A stretch of 64,000 nt of DNA, from assembly GCA_030681615.1 (NCBI GenBank), contig JAUXSA010000056.1, forward strand, positions 26,210 through 90,209, in the 5' to 3' direction. Shown piece by piece: positions 58,634 through 64,000 of the stretch; within the stretch, counting starts at the first letter, position 1, and each line of letters opens with the position of its first letter. Below the pieces are notes generated by a model. It was not told where the DNA came from and ran no database searches. It was given only the letters and a program-made list of their open reading frames with translations. Made by a program: the position numbers and the translations under genes. The DNA is from Bacteroidota bacterium (GTDB lineage: Bacteria; Bacteroidota; Bacteroidia; B-17B0; Aurantibacillaceae).

Positions 58634-60079
58634 GTGCAAAAAAAGAAGTTCATATTTGATTTAGCTATACTCCTGATACTTAATTTATTAATTAAGCCAT
58701 TTTGGATTTTAAGCATTGATCCCCAGGTTCAGATGAGCGTTGGAAATGCATCGTATGGCGAATACTTTGTTCTATTCAATTTTTCATTCCTAATTGGTAT
58801 TTTATTGGATTTTGGTTTAACCAATTTTAATAATAAGAACATTGCACAACACTCCCATTTATTAAGTAAACATTTTAGCAAAATGCTTAGCTTAAAATTT
58901 GTTCTGGGTATATTGTATATTTCTGTTACACTGCTTATCGGTTTTTTTGTGTTAGGCTTTGAAGTTAGGTACATCAAGCTTTTAGTGGTATTATGTATAA
59001 ATAATTTCTTTTTAAGTTTTATACTTTTCTTACGTTCTAATTTACTGGCATTGCATTTATTCAGGGTGGATAGTATTATGTCCGTTTTAGACCGTGTGAT
59101 CATGATCATTTTAGTGGCCGCATTAATTTTTAATGTTTTTGGGCTGCAGGTAGATGTAATGAATTTTGTGTATGCCCAAACCATTGGTTACGGGCTTACC
59201 GCGCTTATTGGGTTTTTAGTTGTATTAAATAAAACCCACACGTTTAAATTAAACTGGGATTGGGCTTTTAACCGCATGATCCTAAAAAAGAGTTTTCCCT
59301 TTGCTATTTTAGTTTTATTAATGACCTTTTATAACCGTTTGGATAGTGTTATGATCGAGCGTATTTTACCAGGAAACCTTGGTAAAGAGCAAAGCGGTAT
59401 CTATGCCAAAGCCTTTAGGTTGCTTGATGCAGCGAATATGATCGCGTATTTATTTTCAGTTCAATTATTGCCACTGTTTAGCCGTATGCTAAAAAATAAA
59501 GAGAACATTGAAAACATCGTAAAACTATCTTTTACGTTATTGTTAACGCCTGCATTGATAGTTTCAGTTGGAAGTTTGTTTTATGCCGATAGGTTTTGCG
59601 AACTTTTATATAAGGGAAATACCGAAGGGTACCAGATCCTGGCGTTATTAATGAGCTGTTTTACTGCCATTTCAATTACCTATATTTTTGGCACTTTACT
59701 TACTGCTAATGGTAATTTAAAGTATTTAAATTTAATGGCAATTAGTGGTATTTTAATAAATCTGATCTTAAATTTTATTTTAATTCCAAGATATTATGCC
59801 CTGGGAAGTGCTGTAGCCAGTGTGGTTACACAGTTTTTAACCTGTTTGATACAGGTATTCATTTCGTATAAGGTGTTTAAATTTCATGTCAATAAAAGGC
59901 TATTGATCTCGGTATTTTTATTCATTGTAGGCATTGTTTTTGCCAATTATTTTACCATGAATTTAACCACTTATTGGGTTTATAATTTCGTAATTATGCT
60001 TATATTTAGTGGCTTATTAGCATTTATTACAGGAATGATAAACCCTAAATCAGTTTTACGTTTCATAAAATATAAATAA
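58634..60079 (+). CDS. Polysaccharide flippase (Wzx-like, MATE/MOP superfamily)
   Basis: An integral membrane protein of about 481 aa with 12-14 hydrophobic segments, starting at GTG 58634 (QKKKFIFDLAILLILNLLIKPFW). It has the MOP-type N-terminal GEYFVLFNFSFLIGILLDFGLTNFNNK and the flippase-like FYNRLDSVMIERILPGNLGKEQSGIYAKAFRLLD, with the repeated hydrophobic blocks of polysaccharide transporters. It should flip lipid-linked oligosaccharide units across the inner membrane. It is followed 2 nt later by a chain-length-determinant-like gene. Confidence 0.9.
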   Translation: MQKKKFIFDLAILLILNLLIKPFWILSIDPQVQMSVGNASYGEYFVLFNFSFLIGILLDFGLTNFNNKNIAQHSHLLSKHFSKMLSLKFVLGILYISVTLLIGFFVLGFEVRYIKLLVVLCINNFFLSFILFLRSNLLALHLFRVDSIMSVLDRVIMIILVAALIFNVFGLQVDVMNFVYAQTIGYGLTALIGFLVVLNKTHTFKLNWDWAFNRMILKKSFPFAILVLLMTFYNRLDSVMIERILPGNLGKEQSGIYAKAFRLLDAANMIAYLFSVQLLPLFSRMLKNKENIENIVKLSFTLLLTPALIVSVGSLFYADRFCELLYKGNTEGYQILALLMSCFTAISITYIFGTLLTANGNLKYLNLMAISGILINLILNFILIPRYYALGSAVASVVTQFLTCLIQVFISYKVFKFHVNKRLLISVFLFIVGIVFANYFTMNLTTYWVYNFVIMLIFSGLLAFITGMINPKSVLRFIKYK

Positions 60080-60081
60080 AT

Positions 60082-61080
60082 ATGATTGAAGAGATTACAG
60101 CTAAAGAATTAATTTTAAAATTAATAAAGTGGAGAAAGACCTTTCTAAGGATCACTATTATTAGTGCATTAGTAACAGGAGTTCTTGTTTTTTTAATGCC
60201 AAAACAATACAAATCTACAGCGGTATTATTTGCAGCACGCCAATTTTCGGTTTCAAAACTGGTAATCGAGCCTAACTCAGGTAACCAGGAAGATTACATG
60301 CAAATTGGAGATGAAGACGATGTTGAGAAATTAATACAATTTCTGAGTTCTGACGCTTTAAAAATTAAAGTGGCAAATGCTTACAATTTGTGGGACCGCT
60401 GGAAGATAAGGGATACAGTTTATGGGTATCATTATTTAAAATTAAAGTGGGACGATATGGTGGCTATTAAGCGTACCGAGTTTAACAGCATAAAAGTTGA
60501 GGTGTATGATTATACAGCAGACGGATCGGCGCAGATAGCCAATGGTATTACAGATTATTGCGATACGGTAAAACATGAAATGACAAAAGCAGTAACTGCA
60601 GGCGTTGTAAAAATCGTAAAAGATGAATACGAAAACACTTTACTTAGAATGAAAGAATTGGAAGACAGTCTCATGAAACTTCGAAAATTGGGCGTTTTAC
60701 ATTATAAAGAACAGGTAAAAGCCTACTCAAAAAGTTACGCAAGAGCACTTGAGAAAAATGATGCAGGGGCAATAAAACGTTTGGAAGAAAAATTAGATAC
60801 TTTAAAAAAATACGGCAGCGCTTACCAGAACGTACATGATAATTTAGAAAAATACAGTTTTAAGTATCCCGATATTAAAGCCAAATATGACGAGGCTTTG
60901 GTTAACTACAATACAAGCCTGCCAATTAAGTTTGTGGTTGAAAAAGCCAAGCCAAACGAATATAAAGCTAAACCAAACAGGCTATTGATATTAAGTGTAA
61001 CTATTATAGCCAGTAATTTATTAGGGTTCCTGATTCTTTTGTTTCGTGAAAAGTTTAACAAATTAAAACTACAAGACTGA
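60082..61080 (+). CDS. Chain-length determinant (Wzz/PCP)-like protein 1
   Basis: The 332-aa product has one N-terminal membrane helix (about 21-40), a long periplasmic helical region and a C-terminal helix (about 304-325) preceded by KPNEYKAKPNRLL, which resembles the proline-rich motif of polysaccharide co-polymerases. The coiled-coil part is about 165-275. There is no Wzc-type kinase domain. It begins 2 nt after the flippase gene, and a second PCP-like gene follows 6 nt later. Confidence 0.85.
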   Translation: MIEEITAKELILKLIKWRKTFLRITIISALVTGVLVFLMPKQYKSTAVLFAARQFSVSKLVIEPNSGNQEDYMQIGDEDDVEKLIQFLSSDALKIKVANAYNLWDRWKIRDTVYGYHYLKLKWDDMVAIKRTEFNSIKVEVYDYTADGSAQIANGITDYCDTVKHEMTKAVTAGVVKIVKDEYENTLLRMKELEDSLMKLRKLGVLHYKEQVKAYSKSYARALEKNDAGAIKRLEEKLDTLKKYGSAYQNVHDNLEKYSFKYPDIKAKYDEALVNYNTSLPIKFVVEKAKPNEYKAKPNRLLILSVTIIASNLLGFLILLFREKFNKLKLQD

Positions 61081-61086
61081 CTAATT

Positions 61087-62013
61087 ATGGAAAATTTAAA
61101 CTCCTTAAGTATTATTAAAACCATCTTCAAGTATTGGAAGATGATCTTTTTAGTGATGATCTTTGCAGCTTTAATTTCATTTGCTGCATCATTTCTGATC
61201 AAAGAAAAATATAAGTCCAGTGCTGTGGTTTACCCGGTTAACTTATTTCAAAATTCTGAAGAGTCGCCAAGCGAACAATTATTACAGTATTTTTTAAGTG
61301 AGGATGTAAAATATAAATTGGCAAAAGATTTCAAACTTTTTGATAGATATGGTATTGATACAGTAAAATCAAAAGGCGGGAAGGCATTGTTTAATTATAT
61401 GTTCATCGAAAACATTACGGTTTCTCCAACCATTTATGAATCTATAGAAATAAATGTAAAAGATATTGATCCTGCATTTGCTCAAAAATTAAATATTGCG
61501 TTGGTTAACAATACTAATACGCTCATAAGGGAATCTAAAAAGGCTATTGTGGGGCAATACCTTGCAAATACTAAAAAAGTAATTGCTGTACAGTCGCGCG
61601 AATTGGATTCAATAAGTAATTCTATTTTAAAAATTAAAACAGAATACGATCTTATTGATGCCGATTATCAGGCAAAATATTTAAGTAAACAGATCTCTAC
61701 CGGATCCAGCTTAAATGAAAATGGTTCTAAGCAGGTAAAAGGAATAAAAGAAAAAGGATCAGAATTAAGGATCCTGAATGGGAGGATAGAGTCCACCTTA
61801 AATTCTTACACACAAATTAAAGTAAAGAATGATGCTTATTTGTTGGATGTAAGTGGTGATATGGATTATTACGTTTATGTAAGTAAGCCAAATCTGCAGG
61901 ATAAAAAATGTTCGCCTGTTAGGTGGATCATTGTTATGATCTCTTCTTTATCAGCATTATTAATGACATTGGCTTTCATTATTTATAAAAACCGTTCAAA
62001 AGAGTTTATCTAA
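61087..62013 (+). CDS. Chain-length determinant (Wzz/PCP)-like protein 2
   Basis: The 308-aa product has the same layout as the neighbour: a membrane helix (about 17-37), a long coiled-coil periplasmic region (about 155-265) and a C-terminal helix after SKPNLQDKKCSPVRWIIVM. The pair are clearly related but diverged, and may form a mixed oligomer that sets chain length. The stop codon is 2 nt before the ligase start. Confidence 0.85.
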   Translation: MENLNSLSIIKTIFKYWKMIFLVMIFAALISFAASFLIKEKYKSSAVVYPVNLFQNSEESPSEQLLQYFLSEDVKYKLAKDFKLFDRYGIDTVKSKGGKALFNYMFIENITVSPTIYESIEINVKDIDPAFAQKLNIALVNNTNTLIRESKKAIVGQYLANTKKVIAVQSRELDSISNSILKIKTEYDLIDADYQAKYLSKQISTGSSLNENGSKQVKGIKEKGSELRILNGRIESTLNSYTQIKVKNDAYLLDVSGDMDYYVYVSKPNLQDKKCSPVRWIIVMISSLSALLMTLAFIIYKNRSKEFI

Positions 62014-62014
62014 G

Positions 62015-63466
62015 TTGGCAAGGTATTTCAGAACATATTTATTTCCAATTTTAATATTGGCTTATATTTTTGGCAATGCCTATGTAATGGTATATAAAAA
62101 AGATCTTTTTTATCCATATAACTTATTGCCGGTTATTTTAATTATTGTTTACACAGCTATTTTTCATTTACAGAAATTAGTTTTTTTCTTAGCCTTTTGC
62201 ACACCTTTAGCTATTACGCTTAAGGAATTAGGGCTTTCAGACGGAATGGACCTTAGCTTGCCTTCAGAGCCTTTAATGGCAGGTATTATGATACTTTATA
62301 TCTTTAACCAGTTAAGTTCAAACATCACCGATAAAAAATTCATTAATCACCCGGTTACATTATTAATTATTGTACAATTATGCTGGATGCTCTTTACAAC
62401 GTTAACCAGTACCGAAATATTGATATCGCTAAAATATCTTATCTCTCGTTTGTGGTTTATTTTTAGTTGTTATATTATCATGCCGCATATTTTTCAGAAC
62501 AAGAAAAATATCATCAACTTTGTTTATTGTTATGCCGCCGCTTTGGCCTTGGTTGTTTTTTATACTGTTTTTCAACACGCTAAATTTAATTTTAACGATA
62601 AGGCTGCCGATTGGGTTGTGTCTCCGTTCTATAACGATCACACAGCTTATGGTGCTGCATTAGCCATGTTTATTCCAATTATGCTATGCTTTGTATTCAT
62701 AAAAAGTATTTCAGGCTATATGCGTATTTTTGCTTTAAGCTTATTTTGCCTTTTTGTTTTTGCTATAATTTTATCTTTTGCGCGTGCCGGATGGTTAAGC
62801 CTTATTGTAGCATTTTCAATTTTTGTGACGCTTATTTTCAGAATTAAATTCAGAACTATTTTAGTAACCCTTATTACTTTAGGCAGTTTATTCTATGTTT
62901 TTCAAACCGAAATTTTTATTGCTCTTGGAAGAAATAATACCGATGCCGAAGGTGGATTCTCAAATAATATCGAATCGGTTTCTAATATTTCAACAGATGC
63001 CTCTAATCTTGAGCGTTTGAACAGATGGAGCTGCGCTATTCGTATGTGGCAGGATAAACCTATTTTAGGATGGGGGCCGGGTACATATATGTTTAAATAT
63101 GCACCTTACCAATTAAGTAGCGAGCGAACCATCATTAGTACAAATTTTGGTACCAATGGTAATGCACATAGCGAATACCTCGGCCCATTATCAGAGCAAG
63201 GTATTTTTGGTTTGTTGATCGTAATAACCATCCTTTTGTATTGCACTTCGTTAGGATATAGATTGGTCTATTCTGTTGCTGAACCTGAAGTGAGAATATT
63301 GGTGATAGGCTTATTTCTTGGATTGATGACCTATTTTGTGCACGGCTTTTTAAACAATTTTTTAGATACCGATAAACTTTCTTTACCATTCTGGTCTTTC
63401 CTGGCGGCTTTAGTATCAATTGACCTTTATTATCGTAAAAAAGAGAAGGCTGTTAAGTCACTTTAA
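62015..63466 (+). CDS. O-antigen ligase/polymerase family protein
   Basis: The 483-aa product has 10-12 membrane segments and the Wzy_C/O-antigen ligase signature in the large periplasmic loop (WSCAIRMWQDKPILGWGPGTYMFKYAPYQ and GNAHSEYLGPLSEQGIFGLL). It starts at TTG 62015, 1 nt after the preceding stop codon, so translation is probably coupled. It joins or polymerises polysaccharide on a lipid carrier; ligase and polymerase cannot be told apart by sequence alone. Last gene of the polysaccharide run. Confidence 0.87.
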   Translation: MARYFRTYLFPILILAYIFGNAYVMVYKKDLFYPYNLLPVILIIVYTAIFHLQKLVFFLAFCTPLAITLKELGLSDGMDLSLPSEPLMAGIMILYIFNQLSSNITDKKFINHPVTLLIIVQLCWMLFTTLTSTEILISLKYLISRLWFIFSCYIIMPHIFQNKKNIINFVYCYAAALALVVFYTVFQHAKFNFNDKAADWVVSPFYNDHTAYGAALAMFIPIMLCFVFIKSISGYMRIFALSLFCLFVFAIILSFARAGWLSLIVAFSIFVTLIFRIKFRTILVTLITLGSLFYVFQTEIFIALGRNNTDAEGGFSNNIESVSNISTDASNLERLNRWSCAIRMWQDKPILGWGPGTYMFKYAPYQLSSERTIISTNFGTNGNAHSEYLGPLSEQGIFGLLIVITILLYCTSLGYRLVYSVAEPEVRILVIGLFLGLMTYFVHGFLNNFLDTDKLSLPFWSFLAALVSIDLYYRKKEKAVKSL

Positions 63467-63505
63467 AACTTTAAGCCAATAGCTAAAAAGTACCTTTTTT
63501 TTTAC

Positions 63506-63513
63506 TATATTTG
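63506..63513 (+). promoter_or_regulatory. -7 box TATATTTG of the 63537 lipoprotein gene
   Basis: A perfect TAnnTTTG ends 23 nt before ATG 63537, a conventional spacing. Confidence 0.5.
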
Positions 63514-63536
63514 ATTAACACCTTAAAAAAGAAACC

Positions 63537-63887
63537 ATGAAAAATATTTCAACTATTATCATTTCAGCAGGACTTTTAGTTTTTTCTTTTAGTGCTTGTC
63601 AGAAAAAAACCGATTGCACAGCAAACATTACATGTAACGATGCGCAAGGAAAGCCTATGAATGGGGTAGAAGTGCGATTGTTTGCAAACGTAAAAACTTC
63701 TACAAATACTACAAAAGTAGCAGATGTAAAAGCCACCGGTGTTACAGATAAAGATGGAAAAGTTTCTTTTATATTTAAGCTCCCGGCTATTTTTGATGTT
63801 AATGCTTCGGTTGGAACTGCTTCAACAACTACAATTATTAAATTAGAAGAGGGTAAAACAACTGAGAAAACAGTTGAGATAAAATAA
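63537..63887 (+). CDS. Small lipoprotein with a beta-sandwich (Ig-like) domain
   Basis: The 116-aa product has a lipobox (FSFSAC, Cys about 21) followed by QKKTDCTANITC. The mature part, with GKPMNGVEVRLFAN and VTDKDGKVSFIFKLPAIFDVNAS, has the repeated-strand pattern of carboxypeptidase-regulatory or bacterial Ig-like (Cna-B-type) domains. Such domains usually sit on surface proteins. It is a single-gene unit. Confidence 0.8.
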   Translation: MKNISTIIISAGLLVFSFSACQKKTDCTANITCNDAQGKPMNGVEVRLFANVKTSTNTTKVADVKATGVTDKDGKVSFIFKLPAIFDVNASVGTASTTTIIKLEEGKTTEKTVEIK

Positions 63888-63889
63888 TT

Positions 63890-64000
63890 TTAAAAGTGAA
63901 GATCGCTTACTTTTAAAGTAAGTAACGCAATATCATCCGGAAATTCATTTTCCCCTTTAAATTCTTCTGCAAAGAACAAGATAGCTTTATTTAAGAACTC
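63890..64000 (-). CDS. Partial gene: C-terminus of a PP2C/SpoIIE-like phosphatase
   Basis: A leftward open frame enters from the right edge and stops at 63890-63892. The 36 visible residues (EFLNKAILFFAEEFKGENEF, then PDDIALLTLKVSDLHF) include the PDDIALLTLKV signature of the last metal-binding strand of PPM/SpoIIE serine/threonine phosphatases. That Asp pair is highly conserved there. The upstream part, including any sensor domain, is outside the window. Confidence 0.7.
   Translation of the reverse strand, partial: EFLNKAILFFAEEFKGENEFPDDIALLTLKVSDLHF

Noticed and set aside
1..64000. CRISPR arrays, tRNA/rRNA genes, prophage or transposase genes
   Set aside because: No regularly spaced identical repeats, cloverleaf-type sequences, integrases, phage structural genes or transposases were recognised. 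tRNA detection by eye is weak, so a tRNAscan run would settle that part.

Overview
The window is AT-rich chromosomal DNA from a member of the Bacteroidota (class Bacteroidia; a free-living Flavobacteriales/Sphingobacteriales/Chitinophagales-like lineage is an inference). Support comes from several type IX secretion (T9SS) C-terminal sorting domains, a gliding-motility-type C-terminal domain, Bacteroidota promoters of the TTTG-N19-21-TAnnTTTG type, the near absence of Shine-Dalgarno sequences, and families largely confined to the phylum such as DUF6702. No rRNA, tRNA, CRISPR array, prophage or transposase was recognised.

Layout. 1-5.3 kb: the start of a leftward gene, a DUF6702 protein, an M23/LysM murein hydrolase, then a leftward set of pyrD, a lipoprotein, an HMG-CoA-lyase-like gene and a leucine-rich-repeat protein. 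5.3-8.1 kb: a small, apparently highly expressed Ala/Lys-rich lipoprotein with its own promoter and terminator, a small secreted protein, a repeat-filled gap and a DUF2779 nuclease-like protein. 8.1-13.4 kb: ettA, a tandem universal stress protein, a secreted protein with a PA-IL-lectin-like C-terminus, a thioesterase and trxB. 13.5-20.4 kb: a rightward run of a giant TraB/GumN protein, a MoxR ATPase, a helical unknown, fumarylacetoacetase and another unknown. 20.4-30.3 kb: a secreted trypsin-like protease, a zinc-ribbon protein, ribBA, a NUDIX hydrolase, a WG-repeat protein, serC and a T9SS cargo protein. 30.5-35.1 kb: ftsH and rsfS (with a histone-H1-like tail), birA, and a TIGR01777 epimerase. 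35.1-35.8 kb: about 700 bp without genes, mostly a highly structured repeat element. 35.8-43.1 kb: ferredoxin, GNAT, DUF6973, fbp, a GT2 transferase, a YiiX-like hydrolase, pfkA and ruvX.

43-50.4 kb: a leftward glycan/surface set (a 901-aa Ig-like gliding-type protein, a GT39-type membrane transferase, an FkbM methyltransferase, a second methyltransferase, and a methyltransferase-GT2 fusion). 50.5-56.3 kb: a yceI-marR unit with two palindromic operators, an RluF/RsuA-type pseudouridine synthase, an orphan LolD-like ATPase, a lipoprotein, an outer-membrane-like protein and the Kdo transferase waaA. 56.3-63.5 kb: a T9SS protein and an exopolysaccharide cluster (GT4, flippase, two chain-length-determinant-like proteins, O-antigen ligase/polymerase). 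A small lipoprotein and the end of a PP2C/SpoIIE-like phosphatase close the window.

Three layers are not explained by the genes. (1) At least nine genes carry a perfect TAnnTTTG -7 box ending only 3-9 nt before the start codon, which predicts leaderless or nearly leaderless mRNAs, while other genes have the box 17-32 nt upstream. (2) Several families of structured intergenic repeats are scattered between genes. (3) Clear operator-like palindromes lie before yceI-marR, the DUF6702 gene and a small secreted-protein gene. The TraB-MoxR-helical protein run is the best candidate for an undescribed protein system; the evidence for it is only domain content and gene order.
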